A DNA stretch of 64,000 nucleotides from Chloromonas sp. AAM2 (GCA_004335635.1 QAXH01005510.1:1-64000), one strand, 5' to 3'; shown: positions 48,001 through 59,854, numbered from the stretch's first letter. The notes: generated by a model from the letters alone, not told the origin. Program-made: numbers and translations.

Positions 48001-49619
48001 GATGACATGGACTTGGAAGACGGGGAAATGGGCCCGCCCCCACCGCCCCCGCAACAGCAAGTGCCACCACCGCCCCAGTACGCTGCAGGAGACCCCTATG
48101 CAGTCCAGCAGCAGCACTTTGATCAGGGCTACCAGCAAGGCTACAATCAGCAGTGGGGCGCCGGTGGCTACGACCAGTACGGGGCGGGCGTGGGGCACGA
48201 GCGGGGGGCGGGCGGGGCGGATGTGCCCAAGTGGCGCGTTCGCACCGGGAAGGTGGAGGAACGGATGGTGGACTTTGTGGACGATGCGTATGGAGAATAC
48301 TACCCAATGGCGGTGAGTGCAAGTCGGTTGGCAAGTCGGTTTGCTGTATACAATACAGAACCTATGTAGATGGTTTTGAGTTATGGAATGTGCTGACTGA
48401 CTTCTGCCAATCACGAACGCCGGCATGGTTGTTGTATGGTGGCAATAGAAGGTGAAGAGCGCCGATCGTGGCCTGTTCATGTAGGTGGATCAGGGTTTAA
48501 GGTTGTTCTGTTTGATGCCCGCCAATCCTTCACAACTGTACGCCTGCTGTGTGGTGTGGTGTGGTGTGGTGTGCGTGCAGGGAGGCGGTGAAGTGCCTGT
48601 GCTGGATGAGGAAGAGGATGGCAAGGAGGGCAAAGGCAAGGAAGCGGCGGCTGCAGCCGGCAAGCCAGGAGCCAGGTGGGGCCCCGGGTCTGAGGGCGCC
48701 ACAAGGAGAGCTAGTGAAGGGCAGCGGAGTTGGATGTGAAGACAAGCGGCAGGGACCAGCTGTGCGGCAGCCCACTTTGTTTCTGCACCTCCGTCAGCTG
48801 GTATTTTCACACCTTGTTTAGGCTTTGAAGCCACAGGCGAGCACAGCCAAAATTATATCAGCATGTGATAGTTGACTTGGTACCTGTGTACCTGTGTTTG
48901 AGCTGCTATTTGCACTCCTTGTTACCGATGAGAGCGCACACAAACGTGCACTAACCGACTCCCTGGGTTTGGCCTACTGTCTCGCACACGTGTTGCCCAG
49001 CACCCCTGTTGATCTGCTCGTTTGCCCAACACACAATCTGCAGGCCGGACGGAGGGGAAACCCCCCGAGGAGGGAGAGGCAAGGGAGGAGAGACGCCTAG
49101 AGACGTGAGTTGCATGCACAACACCACGCCACATGCTCTTCAGGCATGAGTTAAGCATGCCCTGCACGGCCACCTCCACTGAGGCTTCGTATGCGCGTGT
49201 GTGGCGGCCATGTCTTTCTCGGCAACAGGGCACCCTGGTTAGCTGATGTCATGGTTGCCTTGCCATGCCATTTGCGTCAAAACCGTGAGCCGACCTGTTG
49301 TCATGGCCACACGCGCTGAACCAATACATGCTGTATTCATCGTACCGTCAGTTGGTTGATGACTACACGCCACTTACTTCAAGGCTAGTCAATCTTGTGA
49401 TGTTGTGCTGTGTTTGTGCAGGTGGCACGAGCTGGGCAAGCAAAACTCAACAGTCAGTTACAGAAGATTGAGGGCTTATTCAAAGACAAAGGCTTTGACA
49501 CGGCCGGTTTTGGTCGCACTCCGGGGGGCAGGGATGGAGCTGGGGGGAGAACGCCTCGCATCCAGACAGGAGATGATCCGAACCTAAACGTTACAGCCAA
49601 GAAACGACAGCGTATCTGA
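45059..49619 (+). CDS. SMU2: RED/IK spliceosomal protein (plant SMU2)
   Basis: RED binds SMU1 in the spliceosomal B complex and affects splice-site choice. Nine exons, all in phase: 45059-45246, 45600-45792, 46308-46465, 46736-46862, 47349-47549, 47875-48312, 48581-48675, 49044-49104, 49422-49619; 552 residues against 557 in human. RED_N landmarks: LTNADFRKFLTTPR, YRDRAAERRRG, SKYLGGDLEHTHLVKGLDYA, FVYTFEADEDGVVPDIPTTL, RRSKADCPA, then ERIAKIMSYVKTGKDGRKLK and DIFEDAGTDYKPS. The RED_C part includes FVDDAYGEYYPMA. Human RED has a long Arg-Glu/Arg-Asp repeat here; this protein has a Pro/Gln/Tyr-rich stretch (PPPPPPQQQVPPPPQYAAGD) instead. The C-terminus ends basic, AKKRQRI. Exon 8 (GGR-rich) is the least certain. 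Confidence 0.93.
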
Positions 49620-50161
49620 TTTTCTTGGAGCTGCAGCATTACTGTGGCACACAGGACTTTTTCGAAGGCTTGGAGGTTTCTCACACGGACTGCACATATG
49701 CCGAGCTTTCGTTGCCAAACAGCACGCTCGTCTGCCTGGTTGCGCAACATTAATTACCAGTATTCCACTGGCATGACATAAACCAACTGCTTGGCTGGAT
49801 GACGGGTGGTGTTGATGCATGGACATGGACATTTGACAAGCTGTACTTTTTTGGACGGTCGCGCTGCTGGCACTGACATCTGGCGCTGCAAAGCTGCCTT
49901 GCTTGGCTCAAAAAGAACAGCAGACACACAGACACAATTTGTCATGTTTGGCTTGTGGTGGAACACCTGTTTTGTTGTTCAATGACCTGGCTTGATGTGC
50001 AAAAGACAGCGCAGCATTGGTCCTGTTGTGTCCAAGGCTGAGGATCCAGCCATCTTCTTCGGCTGCAATCATGCTATGAAACGCGCGGTTACTAGCTCAA
50101 ACGTCTGAAATTGCAGATGTAGTGATTTCTGAGCGGCACTACGTATTATGTGTATACAACG
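49620..50161. other. Intergenic region
   Basis: Holds the 3' UTR of the RED gene and the promoter of the SGNH-like gene. No TGTAA or other signal stands out and no further gene is seen. Confidence 0.5.
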
Positions 50162-53041
50162 ATGTCATGTTGCTCGCCCCTATGGCTGTGGGTGATAGTT
50201 GCGGCGCATTTGATACTTCTTGCGAGTACGCTCCAAACGACCGGGCCGAGGTTAGCAGTGGTGGAACCTCGTCAACAGTGGACACGATATCGCAAGCGGC
50301 TGTCTGCAGTCACCGTGGATGGAGTGCCCTTGGCTTCCCGCATAGGCCTGCTGCAGCACGATTTTGCCCTCACACGCACACAAGCCGAGCGAGGGCTTGC
50401 CTTTGCGGGCAGCCTCACACGCATGCGGCGCTTCTGTCAGAAGCTGTCTTCCAGCTCAGCTATTCAGCCTTGCAACATGAGTATTGGGATTGTGGGGGGC
50501 CCTATCACCTGCCGGTCAGGTAGGTGCCATGTGCCCATGGCTGCCATACCAGGCGTCAGTGCACATTCTGCCAACGGATCTGCGCAACATCATCGGCCAA
50601 TGCAAGCTATTGCGTAGCGCTCTAACAGTACTGGCATCGCTCTAGCATCACATGCTTCCATGCTGGTCCATGCTAATTTATGTAAGGCATACTATGCACA
50701 CAAGGTACACAAGGTTGGGCCAACTGATACATATTGGTGTTGCCTGCTGGCAGGTGGCAGAGCTGGCGAGCTGAGCTGGGGAGATCACGTCAAGTCAGCC
50801 CTGCAGACAGCCTATCCACATGTCAACTTCCAGGCAAGTAAGCCTACCCTAACATGCAGCACACCTAGCATGCGGAAGCTCCTAGCATGCAGAAGCCTGG
50901 CACTGCTATTTAGCACGGCGGGAATGCACACGGGCTTGAAGCACTGCCTACAATTCAGGAGCAAGCAAGACAGAAAGGCTGGTTGAAGCTCCCTGCATTT
51001 GGCCGAGGTAATCGCAGGAATGGCACCATATGTAAGGCTCGGACTTCACGGCATTAGGTGGGCAGACGACACACACTGCTGGTGACATGACGATACCTTT
51101 CATGGCACGGTGCATACTCCCCAACAACCTGTTCTTGTGGCGCATCATCAAGCCACGCATCTCCTGCCTAAACAAACAAACTCAACGCGTCTGTTTGCCT
51201 GATTGCCCACTTGCATGGCTGGCATGTGACTTGCATGTGACGTTTCCTGTAGGTGTTCAACACATGCCGGGGCCAAGAGGGGTCCGAGGTGCAGGAGGCG
51301 GAGGCATGTGTCGCACGTGACATGCCCGTTTCACCAGACCTTGTCATCCTGGAGGTCACGAGTGAGCAACGGCCTGAGAATCACTTCATGTCGAACAAAC
51401 ACAGCATGTGGTTTGAGCGCCTGCTGAGGCGTGTGCTTGAGAGGGAGGGGCAGCGGCCTGCGGTAATGCTGTTGCACGTGAGTGATGTGGGGGTGGAGAT
51501 TGTACGCTCAGGATTGTGTGGGATTTGAGCTGAGGTACAGCGGTGGGACAAGGGCCATGGCAAGGGATCATTCACAGTCAGCAGCTTCCAACATGGGCAC
51601 AAATGAGGGAAACAGACGGAGCAACAGACAGTCAGGAGAATGGCTAGCTCTGTTGAGCCTTGCAGATGTGACGTCTGGTTCTGGTGCTCCCATCCGCTTT
51701 GTTTCCTCTCTGCTATACTTGATCTTAAACCATTTCCTCCGTTCCTGCCCCCTTGTGCCGCCCCTGTTTGCCTACAGCTTCTGCGTGCGGAGCAGTTTGG
51801 CGCCCCGGGCACTGACCCTAGGCAGCACAGCTACGTCCGCACGTACGAGGACATGATGAGCGCCTCAGCTCAGGTATGGGGCACGGGATTCAACTGAATT
51901 CAGTTGTACATACAGGGGTGATGTGGCATACATGAAAACTGGGACGGGACCAGCTGGGTTGACAAGTACTATGTAGTACCTGGGAAAATCGACGGTATTC
52001 ACTGAGCAATGCTCATGCACACATGTGTGTCGTCTGAGCTTCACTTTGTCCTGTGCGCTTGCCTGATCCTTCATTGGAACTCCCACTCCTGACATGTATG
52101 CCGCAGCTGGATGCAGTTCATCAGCTCCATAGCGGCGTTATGACAAGCAGTGACATCAGCATTTCACCTGCCTTGTCCCGCAGTACTATGACGTGCCCTG
52201 GCTGTCACTGCGAGATGCAGTATGGCTGGATGTGGACACTTCAGCGAAGCCACTTGCAAGTGGGAAAGCACCAGGGGTTGACCGGTCACTGAGGCGACGC
52301 GGGCTAGCTGCTGGGCTTGGCACAATTGTGGTTGACGGTGCGGTGTCAGGCTTGGCTTTAACAGGGGATTCAGATGACCCAACGGAGTCGGAACACGGGG
52401 CCATGCACGGGAGCAGCGGCAGAAAGGGAAGTGGCGAGCAAGCGGGGTCGGAGCAGGCAGGAGAGGAGCACGCTTCCCGCTCCCAGCGGCGATTAGGCCA
52501 GCACGAGGGTGCGGGCACGGAGGTGCAGCCTGGCCTATGGCAGCAAGCAGCAGAGGGCCAACGAGGAACGGGACTGGGGCCACGCGGCCGCAGCCCACCG
52601 TTGGCGTGGCCTGCATTATTTGTTCCGGATGTCGGCAACCGGACGCGGCTTGCACCTCAAGGGCAGCGGTAAGGCTGAACAGATTCTGTGCCGTGTACTA
52701 AACTAGTCTGCGTACCTAAATAGCTAACTTTGACATCGTGTTTGATTGAAAAGTCAAACTAGTCTAGGGCAGTACGGTAGCGAGCGTGACCCACCAGTCC
52801 GTGCTGCCGGATGATGTGCGCATTGTTTACCAACCACAGCGCGTACTGCGTGCTTTGCGTATTGCTGCCTAGTGCTTCTGTGTGTGCCTGTACCTGCAGG
52901 TTGGCTGCAGACCTGGTGCTGTGGACCCTGCATCAAACCATGCTCAGTGCGCTGCTGCACCCAGCTGATGCGGTGGCCGGTCTGCTGCCGTTGCAAGATG
53001 CAATGCCACCATTCATGGACAGTGCGTGCGCTGGAGATTAG
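50162..53041 (+). CDS. SGNH/GDSL-like protein, probably catalytically inactive
   Basis: Six exons in phase: 50162-50519, 50754-50833 (GC donor), 51253-51477, 51778-51873, 52184-52668, 52900-53041; 461 residues. The N-terminus has a membrane anchor (LWLWVIVAAHLILLAST), so it is likely a secretory-pathway or surface protein. The fold pattern is that of plant/algal SGNH hydrolases: block I GIVGGPITCRSG, then SPDLVILEVTSEQ, FERLLRRVLEREGQRPAVML, YYDVPWLSLRDAVW and GQRLAADLVLW. The block I nucleophile position (GGS) is Pro, and the block V region reads NRTRLAPQGQ where active enzymes have a D..H pair, so Ser, Asp and His all seem lost. About 110 low-complexity residues are inserted before block V. 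Alternatively exon 6 splices at 53022 to an exon at 53311. Confidence 0.72.
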
Positions 53042-53956
53042 TGCATCACTCATGACACACTTCACCTCGAGGAATGATCAGGCATTTCTTCGCGTTCATC
53101 ACAGTGACCTCATAGTAGGTCGTTTAATCACATGTTCATTGGATATGGCTACTCAGCCAGTGTAGGCATACGGGCAAGCAACGGGCAGGACTGCGCTTGA
53201 ATTTGCAGGCAGGGGTTTGGTTCGCATTTGATGGCACGCATGATTTGATTGCCTGGCCGTGTTGGGTTCAACCTGCCATGGTGTGCTCTGCTGTTTTCAC
53301 CGCTTGCAGGTAAGACAAGCGCCTTGTACCAACCAGTGTGCCTGCTGCAACCGCTCACGTGAGCCTCTCTTGGTCCTCGTGTAATGGATCTTTTTTTAGG
53401 CAGAATGTAATCAATATGTGTATGGCAAGAGGCAGACGCCACAATGGCATGTTCAAATACCTGGCCTGTGCTCACACCGTCGTTGCATCATGCACCTGCT
53501 TCAAAACACGGGTTGCAGTGTTGCAGCACCCGAAGCAGTGCGAATAACCCTGAGCAGTCGTTGCTTGTGGTTAACCTACCAGTACTGCATCATTTGCTAC
53601 ATTTGACCGAACAACCTGGAGCGTGTGACAGGCTGGTGTTTTTTTGAACGGCAAGGATGGGCATCAGGGTTGGTCAAGCCGATCAGATTCCGATGTATAA
53701 TCAGACAAGAATCCTGAGTCCTGATGAAAGCTTTGCGTGCTCGTCGGGAGTCCCGGCATTTTCGCATGCCTTGAGCGAATGATAATTTAACAACCCAATA
53801 AACCGTAAGAGTTTGCCTAGGAGTAATGGAACAACAGAGAAGTGGCTGAAAAGTAACAGGACATCAAAAGGTAGGTGGTTGCTTGACGTCACTCTTAGTT
53901 GCGTGTATGATTGATCTTAATCACTGTTGACAGACTGCCAGTTCACGCCCTAAAGC

Positions 53957-54205
53957 TTGTGCTCATACGCATTGCTATGCCTCTTCCTTGTATACCTTGC
54001 CTTGTATGACAACAACACCAGCGGTTTCCGCAGCTTCTTGACAGCTCCCCTGTGCCTCGCCGATGGCAGTGGCAGTGGCAAGCCAGTAGGGCAGCCACGC
54101 ATGCATTGCTCCAAGTGCAAGCGCAAGTTCTCCCTCATGTATTTCACCACACTAGACGGCACATCTCTCTTGGAGTGGTGGAAATCCAACCAGCTGCCCC
54201 AGTAG
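53957..54205 (+). pseudogene. Possible hAT transposase C-terminal fragment
   Basis: The frame ends with SLLEWWKSNQLPQ and a stop. This resembles the start of the hAT dimerisation motif (LEWWK-x-N), cut short before the usual P-x-L-x-x-x-A part. Upstream is CSKCKRKF, a short Cys pair. There is no further support, so this is a weak call. Confidence 0.2.
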
Positions 54206-54600
54206 CAACATCACAGTGTGGGCCATGCAAGCTGTCCCAGTACGTAGTATGCAGCGTCCGTCCTTGGCTTGCCTTATATGGATTAAGGTGTTTCAACACT
54301 AGCATGGACAGCCAGACTTGCTTCAGCGCACAACGGAGCTCAACTGAACTCACATGACTGGGACTTATATTACATGAACGAATAACATTCCCTAGGACTG
54401 GATAGCTAATGCTGACTCGGAGCTTCTGCGATTTTGTTGAATTCTCGGCCTGATTTATGGTATTTTGTTGGCCACCGACTGTAACTAGATTGTCAGTAGT
54501 CCCTATCTCCGTGACTAGCCCTGGACCCTGTACTCTGGCATGAATCCTGCTCTCACGGGCTTCTCTGTTGGCACACTGGTTTCAGTGTCATCCGGTAAAC

Positions 54601-54665
54601 TGTCCCAGAACTGGCAAACACCTTTTTTTTTGGCCGGGACAGCCTGTCCTGCCAGTTCTGGGACA
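54601..54665. repeat. R1 hairpin: two cores in inverted orientation
   Basis: TGTCCCAGAACTGGCA at 54601-54616 and its perfect reverse complement at 54650-54665, separated by 33 bases containing a T run. This is the compact form of the MITE arms seen at 7711-8007. Confidence 0.85.
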
Positions 54666-55417
54666 CTTTTTGTGTCCTGCACTATGTACAGTGGGCTATT
54701 GCTGCACAATCGCCTGCTGTGTCAACTTCATGCCATGACTCGCACTGTGGCATCGTGCTGTGAATTGTCACCAACTGCCGGAGCATTGCTTGTGTTGTGG
54801 TTTCTCAGCAATTGATATTCTAAGAGAGCAACCAGAATTTTTAGTCGCCTTGTCTAGCTAAGCTCTTTACAGCTGGGGGCAACTTGTGCAGCAACGGAGT
54901 AGCCAGCCCCAAGAATGTGCAGGCGTGCTACAGCTGCTCCGTACCGGCCAACCTCACATGTTGCCCAAAAGATTACAGTGTTTGTACATCTACAGGCCTG
55001 TGAGGGGCCAACACTTAAGCACCACCTTCGAAAATTGTCGACTCAAATACGAGCCAGCAAGGGTGATGCTACACCTGCAGGTCACAAAATCCCTTGGCCG
55101 GTCTCCGGCACAACTGCAACACGTGTAAAAATGGACGTTGGCCACTGGCATATTCTGCCCATACAACACAGGGAAATCAGAGGGAACAGGAGGCGCCTAA
55201 CAGAAGACAGGGGTGAGGGACAGGCGCAATCCATCTCCCAAGAGGGATCGTGTTGGGCGCCACTGCAGGGCTGCTCTCAAGCATTCATGGCTTGACTGAA
55301 GTATGTGACTCCTCTCTCTCTGCGTCAACTCTGGCTATTTGCTGGCTGCTCCCACACCGAAGTTTCAGTGTAGCAAGCATGCCTGGCAATGGACATGACT
55401 GTGATGATGAGAGCAGT

Positions 55418-58176
55418 TTAGGCGTTGACGGCGGGCACAACCTCCTTCTTCATGATGCGCTCGTACACGTCGCGGACCTTCAGGCCGACGATGGTCTGGA
55501 ACAGACCGGTGCCGTTGTTGGAGCCTGGGAAGGTGCTGTTCTTCAGCATCTGCTGGGTGATCTCACCTGCGTGACACACGAAACAGTCATTGCCTTAAAC
55601 ACATGCTGCACTCGCGTTGCTCGATTCTCTTTCACCGTGGCGGCCCTTAATTTCTCAGTTGAGCCTGTGTTGAAACCCTGCCTGCTGTCCTGCCTTAAAC
55701 ACCACTGCCCTGTCACATCTTCCATGCACGGTTGCACGGTTATCAGGGTTCTTACCGTAGAATTTGGCGCTGGTGTTGCTCATGTGGCTCTCAACGTAGA
55801 TCAGCTCCTCAAGCTTGTCGAACTGGCCGTCCATCTCCAGCACGCTGACCTCCTGGCCGAAGTAGGTGTCTGGGCCGTAGGTCATCTTGATGCCTGCACA
55901 CAACACCACATTTTTGTGTTGTATGCAGCGCCACTCTGATCTCACTTGGAAACTTAATACACTCGAGAATCTCATGTTGCAAGTTGTAAACAGGCATTTA
56001 AATGACAGTTCCCTTTCAACCGTGTGGAATCAACGATGAACTATCTGTCCCACCTGGGAATGAGCAGGTCAGCTTGCGGCCGCATGGGATCCAGCTGATG
56101 GTGGAGCCCTCATCGAACAGGTAGGTGGGGTCGTACAGCTTGGAGCCCTCCTTCTGGATGAGGCGCACGCGCAGGTACTTGCCCTCAGTGTCGGGGACCA
56201 GCTGGGTGGGCAGCACCTGTGAAAGCGGAACAACAAACAACAAGTTGTCAATGTTGAATCCTGCTGACATCCAGTTGAGCTTAGCAGAGTCAACACTGTG
56301 CTGGCAATGGCTCTGTTGGCATTTGTAGGTCGGGTGGCTCTGCTGCATTTTCAAATACTTGCCATCATGATTTATCAAGTACTAGCAGTAACATGTAGCA
56401 AGTGTCCAACAATAGTCGGTGTCAAGCAAGGTGTTGCAAGGTAACCAGCGCACCTGGATGATCATGTCAGCCTCCTTCTTCTGGGGGTCGACGTACGCGT
56501 CGAAGTCTGGCTTGCGTGCCTCGATGGACTTCTTGATGCTGTCCATGGAGTGGCCACGCTCAGCCATGTCACGCTGAATCTTCCATGCGAACTTAATCTC
56601 GTCAGAGATGTCCAGGTAAATCTTGAAGTCCACCAGCTCACGCACCCGCTGGTCATAGAAGGGGTGCAGGCCCTCAATGACCAGGATCTGTCAAGGGCCA
56701 TAGCAGGTTGCAGGTAACAAGTGAGAAAGGAGCAGTCTGATACCATGCTTCAAATGCAGCAAGTCAAGGTAACGCTCACACAGACTGCTGGGACGCCGGA
56801 TGTGCTTTTGAACGTTGCTATCTTTGTCTCAACCGCAGGTGCTTGCCGCAAAACATTGCGTAACTGATCGAAAATGGAGTAGCCAAGATTGCATGTATCA
56901 CTGTGCAAGAAACGGTTGTCACACCTAATCGTACTGACCGGGACAAGTAACTACCTTTGGTGGCTGAATCTTCTCGGCTGGGTCCAGCAGGCCAGTGACG
57001 TGGTTGTAGATGGGCTTGTCCACGGCCTTGCCCTCCTTCAGGGCCTTGACCTGCATGTCGATCACAGTCAGCCATCTAGCACACTCAGCCCTGAGCCCAC
57101 ATGCGTGCTCAGACTGGGCTGCTGCAGACTGCGGCTAGTGCTGCTGAGGATTGATGAAGAAAGGTACCTGATCGTGCATCAGCTCAAAGTTTTGGGCCTC
57201 TGGGGCCAGGGCAGTGACACCCTTCTCCTTGCGCCCGTTGCGGTCCAGGCAGTGGTAGTCGTCCAGGCAGATGACGGTGGTCATGTCGCTGATCAAAGTG
57301 TTGCTGTCTGGGTTGCCGCCTGCAATGCATCCAATGCCCAAAGCGTAAGCAGAGTCCTAACGCTGGAACCAGACAGAGATAGTTCTGAAGTATCAGGGTC
57401 GAGTACCACACGCGGCGCACCCGCTGGAGGCTTGGGGCTGCCGCCGAAGACGTTGGTCACGCGACGCATGAAGGTGGACTTGCCGCAGCCTGTGGTGCAG
57501 CAGAGTGAACAGGATATCAGCCAATGCCGGCCCCACGAAATCACTTTATCCGCTGAGTTGGCCACATTAGCTGCGGGCACCAGAGCGGATGACTTCCACA
57601 AGGCTGGGCTGAACATGTATGCGATGATCAATCATGCTCCGCGATGCACTTGCCAGAGTCAGCAGCCAGACCGATGACAACAGTCCTCTCGGCCTTCACC
57701 ACCAGGGCGCGCCTGCTCATGGCCTGCGAGTGGCGGACAGGCCAGCATAGCAATGTAGGCTCCAGTGTAGCGAGACTGGAGCTGCTTGTCGCTGGGCTGC
57801 GAAGCTTCTTCGTTTACGTGCTATCGTTCTTCGCTTACCTTTGCCATGGCTGGGCGAGGCAGGGATGACTGCAAATGGCAAGCATGGCAATGGCTGCGTC
57901 AGTGGGCAAGTCATGAAGAACGGCATCTCAATGAGGACTGAACGCCTCTCAGGCTCTCCAGTGCGCTCAGCTCTCACCTTGACGGACTTCATCCCCCTGC
58001 ACATACAAGCAGCAGGCACAAGAGGATCAGCAAATGGTCTCATTTACTGACCCAGAAATCACAGCGCCCACACGCCGATCCGCACAAAACTCAGTCCGAT
58101 CTGTGCTCAACACGATAAGGTGGGGTTCTGACCATTAATCCCAGTCTTACCTCACGGAGGTCTGCATGGTGGCCAT
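55418..58176 (-). CDS. PRK: Phosphoribulokinase, chloroplast precursor
   Basis: Calvin-Benson cycle enzyme: ribulose 5-phosphate + ATP to ribulose 1,5-bisphosphate in the stroma. Ten exons, all in phase: 58151-58176, 57978-57996, 57654-57723, 57421-57489, 57168-57319, 56955-57050, 56454-56687, 56054-56216, 55756-55893, 55418-55566; 371 residues, near the 375 of Chlamydomonas. The transit peptide (MATMQTSVRGMKSVK...) is spread over three tiny exons. Walker A is GLAADSGCGKST; the substrate site follows in VICLDDYHCLDRNGRK and PIYNHVTG; EGLHPFYD and DISDEIKFAWKIQRDMAERG are family signatures. The Cys in SGCGKST and the first Cys of VICLDDYHC are the thioredoxin-regulated pair, and CGRKLTC holds the C-terminal pair. 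All are present, so redox control and GAPDH/CP12 complex formation are expected. The intron splitting Walker A has a GC donor. Confidence 0.97.
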
Positions 58177-58518
58177 CTGTACAGTGGCTGCTGTCGACCG
58201 CTGAGAGTGGGCAAGTTGATGCGTGTTCGCAACATTTCACCATGGCGCGTCACACTTTTTACTAGCACGTGATGCAAGCCGTTAGCGTGAACCCCTGCAC
58301 CAGCCGGCACGCTCAGGTCATGCTATTTTAGAGGTACAGTCAAGCAGTGCATGCCTCCACTGCGCAGATTTTGCAGCCAAAAGAAACAGGCGATTTCGAA
58401 GGTTTGTCCATCGCTTTCTTTGACGTTTGGAAATGGTGCGAGCCACGGGAGTGAGCATGTCACACTATGAATTGCAAGGGAGATCAGTACTGTAACGTAG
58501 TGCAACTGGCATGCATGC
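58177..58518. promoter_or_regulatory. Divergent promoter region, PRK / Elongin B
   Basis: Only 342 bases separate the two start codons. No TATA box or known light-response element is recognisable by eye. Confidence 0.4.
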
Positions 58519-59641
58519 ATGTCTACGCAGTCGAGCATGTACGTGCGCGTGAAGCGGAAGAAGACCACAGTCTTCCTGCATGTGGAGCCCACTGACACCA
58601 TTTTGGAGGTCAAACAGAAGCTGCAGGAGCTGGTTGAACAGGTGTGTGCTGCATGCGTGGTTTTGACACACGGCCCAGGCACTGGTTTCCAGGGTGAACC
58701 AGCTTGGGGCGGTTATTGCATTGCAGTGCATTCCAGCCGTTAGTTTGGCAACGAACAGATCACCAAGGGCAAGGCTGGGCATGCCCAGTTGCTGAGCGTC
58801 GCAGTCACCATTGTAGGCACGCCCCAAGGCACAGCTGCAGGCATACAACAGCTTAGCAACTGTTGCATATGACCATCGGCATTCAAAGATCACAATGTTT
58901 CATTCTGATGGAGTTTGTCAGCTTGATGGAGGACGGCTTGCGACATGGGTTTGGGACATGGGTTTGTAACGAGTTGGGGCTTCAGAGGTGTGAACAGACA
59001 ATATGGTGGAACACTCAGCTTCGACTTTGTCAACTGTATGGTCAGCATGCAACTGAGCAGAGCGCTGAGCCACAAGTCATTTCTCGCCTGCCCACGGAAC
59101 TCGTGGGCCTGTAAGCGACTTGTGTGCATGGGATGCCACTAATCAATTGCCTGCTGGTGGTTGCTTGCTGTCCTCCGCAGCCACCTGAGAAGCAGCAGCT
59201 GTTCAAGGCTACGACACTGCTGGAAGATGCCAAGAAGCTGGTGGATTTGAGAGTGGAGAATGATGATGTATTGGCGCTGACTTTTCAGCAAGAAGGTGAG
59301 ATGATCCAGCCAATGCATGTGGATAGCAAAGGCGCAAGATGCTGGCTGCACGAACTGTAGACTGCTAGTCACGCAGTGCCATGAACACAAGATCATCAGG
59401 AGGTTTTACCGTAGGATTGATCACCATTCAGGCAGGCCAGTGGTTTCTACAGCACTGTTTACCACCTGCTTTCCCCACACACAGCTCGGCCTGTTGTCGC
59501 TGCAAAGCTCACCAGCAATACAACGTTAGCCTGGCTGCCAAGGCTGATCTGATGCCTAGCATTGGCGCACTTTTCACAGATGGTACTTTTGAGCCAATCG
59601 ACATAACGTCCTTCGAGGGCGTGGAGCACCAAGGGGCGTGA
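58519..59641 (+). CDS. ELOB: Elongin B (ubiquitin-like adaptor subunit)
   Basis: Elongin B pairs with Elongin C in transcription elongation factor SIII and in cullin-RING ubiquitin ligases. Three exons, in phase: 58519-58641, 59181-59295, 59580-59641; 99 residues (human 118). The fold is ubiquitin-like: VRVKRKKTTVFLHVEPTDTI, LEVKQKLQELVEQPPEKQQL, then LLEDAKKLVDLRVEN, DDVLALTFQQ and the diagnostic DGTFEPIDITSFEG, which matches the DDTFE...EPF end of animal Elongin B and not ubiquitin. The human C-terminal tail is missing. Translation may start at the Met six residues later, since a CAG lies just before it. A TGTAA at 59850 is 209 bases past the stop. Confidence 0.88.
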
Positions 59642-59849
59642 GCACAATGTGAAATGGCCAAGGGCTGGCCAGCTCAATGTGGTTTGCTGTTCAACTCAAT
59701 GCCACACATGCAGCTCCCCGAGACAGTTTTGTCTCACTGCAACACAGTGCCTTTTGAAGCACTGGAATACAACGTCCCAGATCGAACCCAACAGCCTGGG
59801 GCTTTTTAGATTACACCGGCCGATGTGCTAAAGACAATCATAAAGCCAT

Positions 59850-59854
59850 TGTAA
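59850..59854 (+). terminator. Poly(A) signal TGTAA for Elongin B
   Basis: TGTAA 209 bases after the Elongin B stop codon; nothing better lies closer. Confidence 0.4.

Larger units (their letters stand above)
53042..55417. other. Intergenic region with repeat remnants
   Basis: No confident gene. Contains a possible hAT C-terminal fragment at about 53957-54205, an R1 hairpin at 54601-54665 and TGTAA motifs on both strands (about 53405 +, about 54972 -). These could serve the SGNH-like and PRK genes. A possible extra SGNH exon is at 53311-53357. Confidence 0.45.

Noticed and set aside
47887..48480. Long - strand frames opposite RED exon 6
   Set aside because: Shadow of a GC-rich exon whose + strand matches RED/IK with correct splice phases.
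51381..51812. 143-residue - strand frame
   Set aside because: Antisense of SGNH-like exons 3 and 4, which match the family on the + strand.
53311..53357. Additional SGNH-like exon (KTSALYQPVCLLQPL)
   Set aside because: Splice sites fit a donor at 53022, but the stop at 53041 gives a simpler ending and no further exon could be found; kept only as an alternative.
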